Shown here: positions 35,816-44,220 of the stretch, one piece after another
Layout: each line of letters begins with the position of its first letter
Numbering within the stretch: the first letter of the stretch is position 1
Origin: Gammaproteobacteria bacterium
GTDB lineage: Bacteria > Pseudomonadota > Gammaproteobacteria > SZUA-140
Length of the DNA: 64,000 nt
Direction: 5' to 3'
Assembly (NCBI GenBank): GCA_016712635.1
Contig: JADJQS010000006.1
Coordinates: forward strand, 372,001-436,000
Made by a program: the position numbers and the translations under genes
The notes under the pieces: generated by a model
What the model was told of the DNA's origin: nothing
Database searches by the model: none
The model's input: the letters and a program-made list of their open reading frames with translations, nothing else

Positions 35816-38109
35816 ACAGACATGATCAGATAAAACACGGGTATGAGTCCGGGTCTGGGCCGGTCCGGTGCAGTTTGACCCGGCCCGGAATGTTTTGCGT
35901 CTGCATCCTACATGGAGCCGCCGTAATGGGGGCGGATGGGAGCTATCAACACAATACAGCGGAAATTGGCGCCGCCGTCGTCGGGATGGATCACGCCAAC
36001 AGCAGCTACGGTGAATACTCGGGCATCGGTGACAATGATGCCTACCTGGTTGGTAATCTGGAGGGTTTGTCCGAGCAGGGGGCCTACTACTATCGCCTGC
36101 AGGCAAACGATCTCGGGCTGGATTCCAGGCGGCTTGATCTGTCGGCCGGAAAACACGGCGGCTACGCGCTTGAATTCATCCACGACGAGATACCGCACCT
36201 GATCTCCAGCGATGCCCGCACGCCGTTCGAGGGCGCTGGTGGAACGCGGCTGGTATTGCCGGCAGGATTTGTCCAGTCCACGACGACATCAGGGATGACT
36301 GCGCTCGAAGACAGCCTGAAAACGCTGGATCTCCGTACGGATCGGACCAGAAACCAGTTCCGCGTGACTGAGGATTTCGCCCGCGGGTGGCGCGCGAGCC
36401 TGTCCGTCCGGCGCGAGGACAAGGAGGGCGTGCAATCCCTGGGCGGACTCACGGCGCAGAATGCCGGCCTGGCCGATGCGACCATCCTTCCGCAACCGGT
36501 CGACTACCGTACCGAGGAGTTCTCTGTCTCCCTGGAGTACGCCGGCGAGGGCCGGCAGATGGAAGTCGGGTACCTGCTCTCGGTATTTCATGACAACAAC
36601 GAGTCGATCATCTGGGATGTGCCGTTCCTGAAGGCGAATCCTACCGCGCTGGATTACCCCGCCGTAGCCCGCATCGGGCTGCCGCCCGACAACACCTACC
36701 AGCGCCTCACCGTGAGCGGCGGGATGAACCTGCCGGGGTCGACCAGGCTCTCCGGGATTGCGGAAGCAGGACAGATGAGGCAGGACGATGCCTTCCTCCC
36801 GTATTCGACCGTTGACATCGGCGGTACGGCATCCGCACTGGAGGATGGCGACGCACTGCCGCGCGAAAGCGCCGAGGCGAGGATCGACGTGCTCCATCTC
36901 GCGCTCAATTTGGCGTCGCGTCCGCTGTCCAGGCTCGGTGTCACTGCCCGCTATCGCTATTACGGGACCGACAACAAGACCCCGTATACGCTGTTCGATC
37001 GAGTGATGAATGATACCGTGCCTCAGTCGACAACAGATGATATCTATAGTCGTCCCTATGATCGCGCGCGTTCGACGTTCGAAGTCGGTGCCGGGTACCG
37101 GGTTGCCGCAGGGTTCAATCTGAAAGCCGACTACAAGCACGAAGACACGGACTACGACCGGCACCGTCCGGTGCGAGGGACGGCTGAGAACACCCTGAAG
37201 GCGGGCGTAAACGGTAATTTCGGCGATGTTTCCGGGCGCGTCGGCTACGTGCACGCACAACGCGACGCCGAGGATTATGATGGCTTCCTTTCATACAGTA
37301 CCTTGTTCGACTCGCTGTCGTGTCCCTCGATCGTGACGGTGGATCCCGATCCGGATACGGGTGGCAGCACCCAGGTCGACACCTGTTTTCGCAACCATCC
37401 TGACTTCAGGCAATTCGATCTCGCCAGCCGCGAACGCAACAGATATTACGCATCGGTGATATATGCTCCGGATGAGAAAGTCCAGATTGGCCTTGATGTC
37501 GCGGACAGCCGCGAGACCTTCCGTGACAATATCCTGTTTGATGACACCTACCTCGGTCTGACCTCTGACGATGGCATGACCGCCACGCTCGACGTGGGTT
37601 ACACGCCGGAGGACAGCTGGTCGGTAAGCGCCTATGTCACCAGGGAGCTGATGGATTCGTCGCAGACTGGACGCGCTTTCGGCGGCGCAGCGTCCACAGT
37701 TATAGATTCATCATTGAACTGGACGGCAGATTTCGATGATGAGATCACGACGGTGGGCATACAGGGCGGGTTCGACATGCTGCACGAAATGCTTCATGTC
37801 ACGATGGATTACGCCTATACCAAGGCGAAGAGCCGCATCCGCTTTACAGCCGGAAGCGGGGTCACCTATGAGGATATGCCCGAGGATGGCAGCGAAAGGC
37901 ATGCGGCCAGTCTGCGTGCGGTGTACAGAGTGAGCGATAACATTTCTTACGGCGTCGGGTTCGGCTACGAGAGGTTCAGGTCACAGGATTGGGCGCTCGA
38001 CAGCGTGGAAGCGGGCGGTACGGCGCTGAACGACGTCCTCCTGCTGAGCGGGCCCCAGGAGGATTACCGGGCGTATCTTGGCAGCGTGAGCGTGATCTAC
38101 AGCTGGTGA
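35812..38109 (+). CDS. mtrB: MtrB/PioB-like outer-membrane barrel
   Basis: About 765 residues. The start is uncertain: TTG at 35812 overlaps the preceding TGA (TTGA, translational coupling), while the ATG at 35890 gives a shorter signal sequence ('FCVCILHGAAVMG'). The mature part shows regularly spaced strands with Tyr/Trp/Phe alternation over the whole length and ends 'VSVIYSW', an aromatic C-terminus. Length and partner match the MtrB/PioB family of ~26-strand barrels that sheathe the decaheme cytochrome. 'DDNYLVGNLEGLSEQGAYYYRLQANDLGLDSR'-type N-terminal sequence is typical of that family. The CXXC seen near the N-terminus of Shewanella MtrB is missing. The last 13 bases overlap the convergent cyclase gene. 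Confidence 0.82.
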   Translation: MNRHDQIKHGYESGSGPVRCSLTRPGMFCVCILHGAAVMGADGSYQHNTAEIGAAVVGMDHANSSYGEYSGIGDNDAYLVGNLEGLSEQGAYYYRLQANDLGLDSRRLDLSAGKHGGYALEFIHDEIPHLISSDARTPFEGAGGTRLVLPAGFVQSTTTSGMTALEDSLKTLDLRTDRTRNQFRVTEDFARGWRASLSVRREDKEGVQSLGGLTAQNAGLADATILPQPVDYRTEEFSVSLEYAGEGRQMEVGYLLSVFHDNNESIIWDVPFLKANPTALDYPAVARIGLPPDNTYQRLTVSGGMNLPGSTRLSGIAEAGQMRQDDAFLPYSTVDIGGTASALEDGDALPRESAEARIDVLHLALNLASRPLSRLGVTARYRYYGTDNKTPYTLFDRVMNDTVPQSTTDDIYSRPYDRARSTFEVGAGYRVAAGFNLKADYKHEDTDYDRHRPVRGTAENTLKAGVNGNFGDVSGRVGYVHAQRDAEDYDGFLSYSTLFDSLSCPSIVTVDPDPDTGGSTQVDTCFRNHPDFRQFDLASRERNRYYASVIYAPDEKVQIGLDVADSRETFRDNILFDDTYLGLTSDDGMTATLDVGYTPEDSWSVSAYVTRELMDSSQTGRAFGGAASTVIDSSLNWTADFDDEITTVGIQGGFDMLHEMLHVTMDYAYTKAKSRIRFTAGSGVTYEDMPEDGSERHAASLRAVYRVSDNISYGVGFGYERFRSQDWALDSVEAGGTALNDVLLLSGPQEDYRAYLGSVSVIYSW

Positions 38110-39659
38110 TGCGCGTATAATTTTCCTGCGCCTCCGTCGTCGGACACCGAGTTTCGCACGCAATTCCTGCCGTTCCGCTTGGCGGCATAGAGCGCGGCGT
38201 CGGCAGCCTGGATCAGGTCATTGTCCGTGATGGCAATTGAAGTGAGCGTGGCGATCCCGATGCTCGCCGTAATGTGGAGCGTCTTGCCGGATTCGTATTC
38301 AATGCCGTGGTCCTCGATGGCTTTGCGTATGCGCTCGGCCAGTATTATGGCGTCCTCGCTGTCCGTCCTGGGAAGTATGACCGCAATCTCTTCACCGCCA
38401 TAGCGTGCCGAAATATCATCGCGACGGATGTGCGAGTTGACCACGGCGCTTACCGACCTCAGGGCCTCGTCACCGACCTGATGACCATAGGTGTCATTGA
38501 TGTTTTTGAAGTGATCCAGGTCGATGATGAGGAGCGAGAGCGCGTGAGATTCGTGGCGGAATCGGGCGATTTCCTCCTGCAGCGACGAGGTGAATTTTCT
38601 GCGGTTAAAGAGTCCGGTCAGGCTGTCGTAGGCGGCGAGTTTTTCCAGTTCATCCTGGTCGTTCTTCAGCTTTTCCGCCATGCTATTGAAGCCGTCAATC
38701 AGGTAATCCAGTTCGTCGGGCGCAGAGGTGCCGGCTTCCCCATTCATGCCGAGATCGGATTTCCTGCGCTTCAGCGACATGTGTGCGTTCAGGTCACCGG
38801 ACGCGATCCTTTTCATCACCTGGGTCAGCTTGTTGAGGTTCTTGATAACGATCAGATTGATCGCCACGTACACCAGGGCAAAAATCAGTACACTCACAAA
38901 AACCTTCAGAATGATCGAGGCGACGGTGTTCATCCTCACTTCCTGGTTGATGCTCTCAATGGAGAAGACCATGTTCACGGCGCCAAGCACGTCTCCTTCC
39001 TCGGCATAGAAGTGGCAGCCGGATGCCTCTGAACATCCGGTCTTTCTGACTTTATACGGGGCCACGATGCGCATCCGGTTATCATCGATTACATACGCGG
39101 GCTCTCCTGTTGCCAGGACGCGGTGGTCGATTGCGTCCTTCGCCGCCTCGCGCGGATCAATCGGGGCCACCTTGCTGAATTTCAAGATAAGTTCTTCCGA
39201 GTGGTTGATCTCATAGCTGATATCGGTGATATCGTTGATGATATCTTCCCGCTCGTCGGGATCTTCGGTAGTGTCGAGCCGGCCCAGCAGATCGGTGATC
39301 TCTTCGCGATAGATCCGGATATTTTCCTCTTCACGCGGGATATCATTTTCCACGCGCACGCGCCGGAATATTTCGTTCACTTTGGGACTGCGGATCACCC
39401 GGATCGATTCCAGGCCGGAGATTTCATTGGAGAGATCATTGAAGAGATTGAAGCGGGCGTCCATCTTCCCTTCGCGCATGAGCGTGTTCAACGCGATGCG
39501 GACGGTCTCACCGGAGGATGTGCCCCAGCGCTGCACTTCGTTGAGCGCGAGCTTCTTGGCCTGTTCCATGTCATACCAGACGCCGACGATCACGAATGGG
39601 AGCCAGATGGCGCTGATCGCAAGGATGATCTTCGTGCTTATTTTATTTGTTTTTATCAT
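38097..39659 (-). CDS. Transmembrane diguanylate cyclase with a haem-like Cys motif in its periplasmic sensor
   Basis: 520 residues. A membrane helix at ~10-28, a periplasmic sensor to ~245, a second helix (~246-272), HAMP, then a GGDEF domain with 'YDSLTGLFNRRKF', GGEEI at 421-425 and RxxD (412-415), so it should be active and product-inhibited. The end of the sensor, 'GEPAYVIDDN' ... 'GDVLGAVNM', resembles sensors of the DUF3365/Tll0287 kind that carry a c-type haem through CXXCH. Here the site reads Cys209-x5-Cys215-His216 instead. It may bind haem in a non-standard way or be a disulfide switch. It converges on mtrB with a 13-base overlap; a link of redox state to cyclic di-GMP is inferred. 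Confidence 0.82.
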   Translation of the reverse strand: MIKTNKISTKIILAISAIWLPFVIVGVWYDMEQAKKLALNEVQRWGTSSGETVRIALNTLMREGKMDARFNLFNDLSNEISGLESIRVIRSPKVNEIFRRVRVENDIPREEENIRIYREEITDLLGRLDTTEDPDEREDIINDITDISYEINHSEELILKFSKVAPIDPREAAKDAIDHRVLATGEPAYVIDDNRMRIVAPYKVRKTGCSEASGCHFYAEEGDVLGAVNMVFSIESINQEVRMNTVASIILKVFVSVLIFALVYVAINLIVIKNLNKLTQVMKRIASGDLNAHMSLKRRKSDLGMNGEAGTSAPDELDYLIDGFNSMAEKLKNDQDELEKLAAYDSLTGLFNRRKFTSSLQEEIARFRHESHALSLLIIDLDHFKNINDTYGHQVGDEALRSVSAVVNSHIRRDDISARYGGEEIAVILPRTDSEDAIILAERIRKAIEDHGIEYESGKTLHITASIGIATLTSIAITDNDLIQAADAALYAAKRNGRNCVRNSVSDDGGAGKLYAHHQL

Positions 39660-39770
39660 TTGGTTACGCGTTGGCCGTATCGATTCATCCAGTTGTACGG
39701 CAATGACATGACTCGGTTTTCATGCTGCGTCAGCCGTTTGCATCCGGATCCGGCTGGCGGGTTCGAGCAG

Positions 39771-40349
39771 TCAGTCGTAGTGCTTATGGTAAGAGCGCGT
39801 GTTTTTCAGGCGTTCTCCCAGGTCAAACACATACTTTTCGTCCACTTTGGGTTGCATCGGTGTGTCTTCATGCCCGTGGCAACGGGCGCAGACCTTCGTA
39901 TCCTCTGAACCGTACATCTGGCCTACCGCCATCACCTCGGCATGTTCGAATCCCGTATGCTTCTGTTTATGGATCTTGCGGTATTCGCTTCCTGGTCCAT
40001 GGCACATTTCGCAACCGATTCCGGCGCGGGTAGGCGTTTCCTCGAGGCTGACATACCCGCCCGGCTCACGGTATCCGGTGGTATGGCACTTCAGGCATTT
40101 GAGCGAGGTGGTGTAGTCCTTGTCCGGGTCCAGCTCCGCCTTCTTTTTTGCAGCGACGCGCATCCCCGGTTTCAGTAATTCGAAGGCCTTGGCATGCTTG
40201 CTCTTTTGCCAGTCCGCGTATTGATCGCGATGGCACATGGCGCAGCCTTCGTAACCGACAAAAGACGGCGGGGCGCCCGAGACCAAGGTTTCACCCAGCG
40301 CCGGAAGCGCCAACAAGCACAAGAAAAATAAATTATATTTAACAGACAT
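39771..40349 (-). CDS. Tetraheme cytochrome c554-like protein
   Basis: 192 residues with a signal peptide ('YNLFFLCLLALPALGE'). Four CXXCH motifs at Cys 36, 85, 113 and 154. 'FVGYEGCAMCHRDQYADWQKSKHAKAFELL' is the N-terminal pattern of the cytochrome c554 family (multihaem periplasmic carriers, first known from Nitrosomonas hydroxylamine oxidation but widespread). It would move electrons in the periplasm and, beside mtrAB, could feed or drain the conduit. It lies 111 bases upstream of the cyclase gene on the same strand, so one transcript is possible. Confidence 0.8.
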   Translation of the reverse strand: MSVKYNLFFLCLLALPALGETLVSGAPPSFVGYEGCAMCHRDQYADWQKSKHAKAFELLKPGMRVAAKKKAELDPDKDYTTSLKCLKCHTTGYREPGGYVSLEETPTRAGIGCEMCHGPGSEYRKIHKQKHTGFEHAEVMAVGQMYGSEDTKVCARCHGHEDTPMQPKVDEKYVFDLGERLKNTRSYHKHYD

Positions 40350-40595
40350 TTATGTGCCTAGTCTCGAATAATAGATCGCGCCTGCTGAAACTCTCTCTCC
40401 AGCGATCTAGTTATCGTGTTACGCGCGCTAATACTTGAGGCCTATTTGCGTCGGAGGAACGCTTTTAACTCCATAAAATCAATGTTCTAATCATCACTTG
40501 GTGTGTCATACCGTGCCCGGACGATTATCTCGACATGGCGTCATGCAACGGGGTGTTGCGGGGTTGGCACAGGGTGTCGGGCTGGATGAAGTGCG
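40350..40595. promoter_or_regulatory. Divergent promoter region between the tetraheme cytochrome and the barrel gene
   Basis: About 245 bases between divergent genes, with an AT-rich centre near 40410-40490. No clear operator was recognised. Confidence 0.3.
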
Positions 40596-41285
40596 GTGGA
40601 GGAGATGAGTATATCCGGATGGGGTAAGGCGGCGATGGTTACAGGTGCCTGCCTGTGTAATGCCGGGGTCACGGCCGACGAATTCGACCTCCGCGGTTAC
40701 GGGGCGGGTCTATATGTCAGCCGTGATGAGATAGGCATGGAAAATGAATCGACTGCTCCGGATCTGCAGGCGGATCGCATCGGGATCCGCTTCACCGAGC
40801 GGGTGAGAGGCCATTTGGTGCTGGGTCTGGAAGGCGGGATCGTCGCCGCGGACATGGCAGGGCAGGCCTTGACCGGCGGAATGGACCTGACGGGAAATTT
40901 CCTGGGCATGGAGCTGAGCGGTGCCGTCATTGCCGGAAAACGCTGGAATCTTGACTACCGGATGGGGCTGGCCTACCAGACGGCAAGGGATGAATCCGGC
41001 AGCCGACGTGTTGAGCTGGATTGGCTGGAGTCGGCGCTATCGATTACCCTCGGTCTCGCTATCAACGACGCGGTATCGATGTATGCCGGTTCGCGCTTCA
41101 GGAAGCTTGAGCTCGACCAGCGGGCGAGCGGGGATATCAATGAAACCACGGAATTCTCGGAGCAGGACAGGGTGGACACCCTGGCCGGTGTGGTGCTGGA
41201 GGTCGATCCCGGCGGGTTCATCGAGATGTCCGTGCACCGCGGTGCAGGCAACGGTTTCACGCTGGCGTTCAGCAGGGAATACTGA
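40596..41285 (+). CDS. Small outer-membrane beta-barrel protein of unknown role
   Basis: 229 residues from a GTG at 40596; the ATG at 40605 has a ribosome site that is too close, so the start is not settled. A weak signal sequence ('AAMVTGACLCNAGVTA') is followed by alternating beta-strands ('GYGAGLYVSRDE', 'RIGIRFTERVRGHLVLGLEGG', 'WNLDYRMGLAYQTA', 'VSMYAGSRFRKLELD') and a C-terminal Tyr ('LAFSREY'), consistent with an eight-strand barrel. No known family recognised. It sits divergently from the tetraheme cytochrome and ahead of a dehydrogenase gene, 47 bases away. Confidence 0.55.
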   Translation: MEEMSISGWGKAAMVTGACLCNAGVTADEFDLRGYGAGLYVSRDEIGMENESTAPDLQADRIGIRFTERVRGHLVLGLEGGIVAADMAGQALTGGMDLTGNFLGMELSGAVIAGKRWNLDYRMGLAYQTARDESGSRRVELDWLESALSITLGLAINDAVSMYAGSRFRKLELDQRASGDINETTEFSEQDRVDTLAGVVLEVDPGGFIEMSVHRGAGNGFTLAFSREY

Positions 41286-41332
41286 GCGGCGAGCGTCCGC
41301 ATCGGAATGGTGATTTCAATGGAGGATGACGG

Positions 41333-42325
41333 GTGATGGCCACCGGCTGTGAAAGCGGTGTATTCCTCGACCGCGGGTCAGTGGGAGGCACGGATGTCGA
41401 TCTTTCACCGCTGACGGGGGTATTGCCGGAGTGGCATTTGCATGAAATCACGCAGGCGGATGAGGTCGTCGACAGGATTCGCGCCGCGGATGTCGTCGTT
41501 ACCAACAAGGTTTTGTTGGGTGGGGGTGCATTGGCGCAGGCGCCGAGGCTCAGGCTCATCTGCGTGGCCGCCACGGGTACGAATAACGTCGATCTCGTGG
41601 CTGCGGCCCGCCTTGGGATACAGGTTTGCAACGTGCGCGGCTATGCCACTGCTTCCGTCACCCAGCATGTATTCGCGCTGCTGCTCGCGCTGACGACGCG
41701 ACTGATCGAGTATCGGGACGCCGTCACTGCCGGTCGCTGGCAGAGGAGCGGGCAGTTCTGCCTGCTGGACTATCCCATCGCCGAGATCGCGGGCCGGGTC
41801 ATGGGGATCGTGGGTTATGGAGAGCTTGGGCAATCGGTTGCCCGCCTGGCGCTGGCGTTTGGGATGCGAGTCATGATCACCGGTCGTCCAGGGATAGAGG
41901 CGGACGGGCGTGTGCCTCTGGATGAACTCCTGCGCAAGGCCGACGTTTTGACGCTGCATTGCCCCCTGACACCGCAGACGCGCAACCTGATCGGGGCGCG
42001 TGAGCTCGGACTGATGAAGCGCAGCGCCCTCCTGATCAATACCGCGCGCGGCGGCATCGTGGACGAGGCCGCGCTTGCCGATGCCTTGTTGTGTGGCACA
42101 ATCGCCGGCGCCGGCGTCGATGTGCTCAGCGTGGAGCCGCCTGCTGCGGGCAATCCGCTCCTCGCACAGTCCATCCCGCGTCTGCTGGTGACGCCACATA
42201 TCGCCTGGGCCAGCCGCGAAGCCAGGCAGCGGCTGCTGGACGAGACAGGGGAGAACATCCGCTGTTTTCTTGCAGGCAGACCGCGCAATCTGATCGGCCA
42301 GGTGGACCGGCCGCGCTCCGTATAG
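41333..42325 (+). CDS. D-2-hydroxyacid dehydrogenase (glycerate dehydrogenase-like)
   Basis: 330 residues; GTG at 41333 or ATG at 41336, both after GGAGG. 'ICVAATGTNNVDLVAA', the Rossmann 'GRVMGIVGYGELGQSVARLA' (NAD binding), 'NTARGGIVDEAALADAL' with the catalytic Arg region, 'GAGVDVLSVEPP' (Glu) and 'VTPHIAWAS' (catalytic His) are all in place. It reduces a 2-keto acid to a D-hydroxy acid or the reverse; resemblance to HprA suggests hydroxypyruvate/glycerate. Cytosolic. Its specificity and its relation to the cytochrome genes are unknown. Confidence 0.85.
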   Translation: MMATGCESGVFLDRGSVGGTDVDLSPLTGVLPEWHLHEITQADEVVDRIRAADVVVTNKVLLGGGALAQAPRLRLICVAATGTNNVDLVAAARLGIQVCNVRGYATASVTQHVFALLLALTTRLIEYRDAVTAGRWQRSGQFCLLDYPIAEIAGRVMGIVGYGELGQSVARLALAFGMRVMITGRPGIEADGRVPLDELLRKADVLTLHCPLTPQTRNLIGARELGLMKRSALLINTARGGIVDEAALADALLCGTIAGAGVDVLSVEPPAAGNPLLAQSIPRLLVTPHIAWASREARQRLLDETGENIRCFLAGRPRNLIGQVDRPRSV

Positions 42326-42526
42326 CAGAGAGATCACGTGGTGACGCCGCGATTACGCCAAGATTGTATTCGCGTCGTTCCTCATACTGTGACAATCAAT
42401 TCTTCAATTTGGCTGAACACAATAACTCATTGAGTATTTTTACTATATTTTAGTTGCGGAGGCGGGTTGTCTGTGGTGTTGTAAGGAGGTGTTCGCTGAG
42501 CCCCTTGCGGGCATGGAGGTACACAA

Positions 42527-42877
42527 ATGAAGACGATCGCAGACAAGCTTGGAGTAGTGCAGAACCTGGGACTGTTCGACAGGATGATGCGGCTGCTTCT
42601 GGTGGCCATTCTCCTGGGCGGACCCGTGGCCCACCTCGCTGCTTACGATGGCATATTCACCTGGTGGCATGGAGTCGCGATGCTGTTGTCAGTGTACACG
42701 GGGTTGACCGGCTATCTAGGCTGGGATCCCCTGTACCAACTCGCTGAATACAAGAGCTGCGGGCTGTCAGAGAAGAATCAATGCGGCACCTTGCCGTATC
42801 AGGTCGATGCGGTACTGGGCCATCACCCGATCCCGGACGTCGACTATGATCACAGCCTTTCGGGTTCGCATCATTAG
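42527..42877 (+). CDS. DUF2892 family inner-membrane protein
   Basis: 116 residues, GGAGG upstream of the ATG. 'LGLFDRMMRLLLVAILLGG' and 'GVAMLLSVYTGLTGYLGWDPLYQL' make the two-helix DUF2892 domain, as in the membrane part of YgaP, here without a rhodanese domain. The C-terminal ~45 residues are soluble, with two Cys ('KSCGLSEKNQCGTL') and several His. Function unknown. Monocistronic by the terminator that follows. Confidence 0.7.
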   Translation: MKTIADKLGVVQNLGLFDRMMRLLLVAILLGGPVAHLAAYDGIFTWWHGVAMLLSVYTGLTGYLGWDPLYQLAEYKSCGLSEKNQCGTLPYQVDAVLGHHPIPDVDYDHSLSGSHH

Positions 42878-42921
42878 TCATCCGTACAGACTATAAGAAG
42901 TATCCGAACGCTTCGGCTGAT

Positions 42922-42951
42922 CCCCCGTGCAGCGCTGCACGGGGGATTTTT
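42922..42951 (+). terminator. Strong terminator: long perfect palindrome plus T run
   Basis: 42922-42945 is a 24-base perfect palindrome (CCCCCGTGCAGC and its complement), followed by A and five T. It ends the DUF2892 transcript. The minus strand has no T run after it, so it is one-directional. Confidence 0.9.
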
Positions 42952-42987
42952 CGTTGTCCCGAGAAAGCCGGTTTATCGGGCGCGCAT

Positions 42988-43716
42988 TTACAGTCGTTCA
43001 ACCAGCCAATCCGGAGTGAGCCGGATGAACAGAGAATTCATCACGGTGAACTGTTCGGTGACGAGCAGTACCCCGACCGCGACAAGGAAAGCACCGCTCA
43101 CTCGCTGCACGACGCGAGCATGCCTGTTCAACCGCCGAATGAACTCCGAGGTACGCGTGATCAGCAGGGCTGTCAGCAGGAACGGCAGCGCGAGTCCCAT
43201 GGCATATACGAAAGTGAAGAACAAGCCGGCGGACGGCTGTGTGAAGGCCATACTGATCACCGCCCCCAGCAGCGGCCCGATACAAGGTGTCCAGCCGGCG
43301 GCGAAGGCGATTCCGATGAGGCCGGATCGGACGTAGCCGGGATTTGCCCCGGGGGCGATTTCCAGCCGCCTCGTCATATTCAGCGCGGGTATCGTGATCA
43401 GCCCGAAGGTATGCAGTCCAAAGACGAACACCAGCAGACCGCCGAGCCTGGCAATGGATTCGCTGTACTGATTGAGCGCCTCGCCGAGGTAGGTTGCCGG
43501 CAGGCCGAACAGCAGCATGAATATCGCCGTGAAGCCTCCCACGAAGCACAAGGCATGCACGAGTACATGGCCGCGCCTCAGCTCGGCATCCCCTTCGACG
43601 GCGTTTCCGGACAGATAGCTTATGTAAACCGGGACCAGCGGCAGCACGCACGGGGAGAGAAAAGACAGGGTTCCGGCGATAAACGCGAGAGGTGTGGTGA
43701 CGCTGTTTGCATCCAT
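42988..43716 (-). CDS. ccdA: Cytochrome c biogenesis protein CcdA
   Basis: 242 residues, six hydrophobic helices. 'FLSPCVLPLVPVYISYLSG' and 'AAGWTPCIGPLLGAVIS' carry the two Cys that pass electrons from cytosolic thioredoxin to the periplasm in the DsbD/CcdA family. It keeps apocytochrome CXXCH Cys reduced for haem attachment, which suits the many c-type cytochromes in this window. No thioredoxin-fold partner is adjacent. Confidence 0.9.
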   Translation of the reverse strand: MDANSVTTPLAFIAGTLSFLSPCVLPLVPVYISYLSGNAVEGDAELRRGHVLVHALCFVGGFTAIFMLLFGLPATYLGEALNQYSESIARLGGLLVFVFGLHTFGLITIPALNMTRRLEIAPGANPGYVRSGLIGIAFAAGWTPCIGPLLGAVISMAFTQPSAGLFFTFVYAMGLALPFLLTALLITRTSEFIRRLNRHARVVQRVSGAFLVAVGVLLVTEQFTVMNSLFIRLTPDWLVERL

Positions 43717-43911
43717 GTCGTGGCCGGTCGGGTCGAATTTGGCAATCCTTACTATTCTATGAGGAAGGGTTGCCCGCAGCCAGCCGTGCCCTTGGATACC
43801 ATGCGGCCTGCGATAGATGCCGCCGGCTCGCGCGTGAAGCCCCTGCGCTTTTATTTTCCGGACTGAGGCCGAATATTAATCATGTGAATACCTCATGCAA
43901 GGAGGTGGATC

Positions 43912-44160
43912 ATGGTGTACGTCTATCCGACCCTGGAAGATATCGGGTTAAGGGTACCCAGGAGTCTCATTGAAACGCGCTACAAGCGCGGCTTCAGGCA
44001 TGCACTCGAAGGGGGGCAGATCAGCGCTGTCGAGCATCTCAGGCTGTCGTTCCGGGAAGGCTTCCGCGCCGGGAAATGCTACGCACGGGACCTGCGGCGG
44101 GCGCGCGGCGTAATGGATTTTCCGCTGCGGGCGCGGATCAGGTTTACTGCCCGGGGATAA
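43912..44160 (+). CDS. Small basic protein of unknown function
   Basis: 82 residues with a very strong ribosome site (AAGGAGGTG six bases before the ATG). The product is basic with many Arg ('RRARGVMDFPLRARIRFTARG') and no signal peptide or membrane helix. 'YPTLEDIGLRVPRSLIETRYKRGFRHALEGG' suggests two or three helices. I know no family. It lies alone between ccdA (divergent) and cysH (convergent). Confidence 0.6.
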   Translation: MVYVYPTLEDIGLRVPRSLIETRYKRGFRHALEGGQISAVEHLRLSFREGFRAGKCYARDLRRARGVMDFPLRARIRFTARG

Positions 44161-44220
44161 TCCTCACCCTGCGGAATGGTGGCTCCGCGTGCGCACAGGC
44201 GGAGCGGGGCAGCTGTCAGG

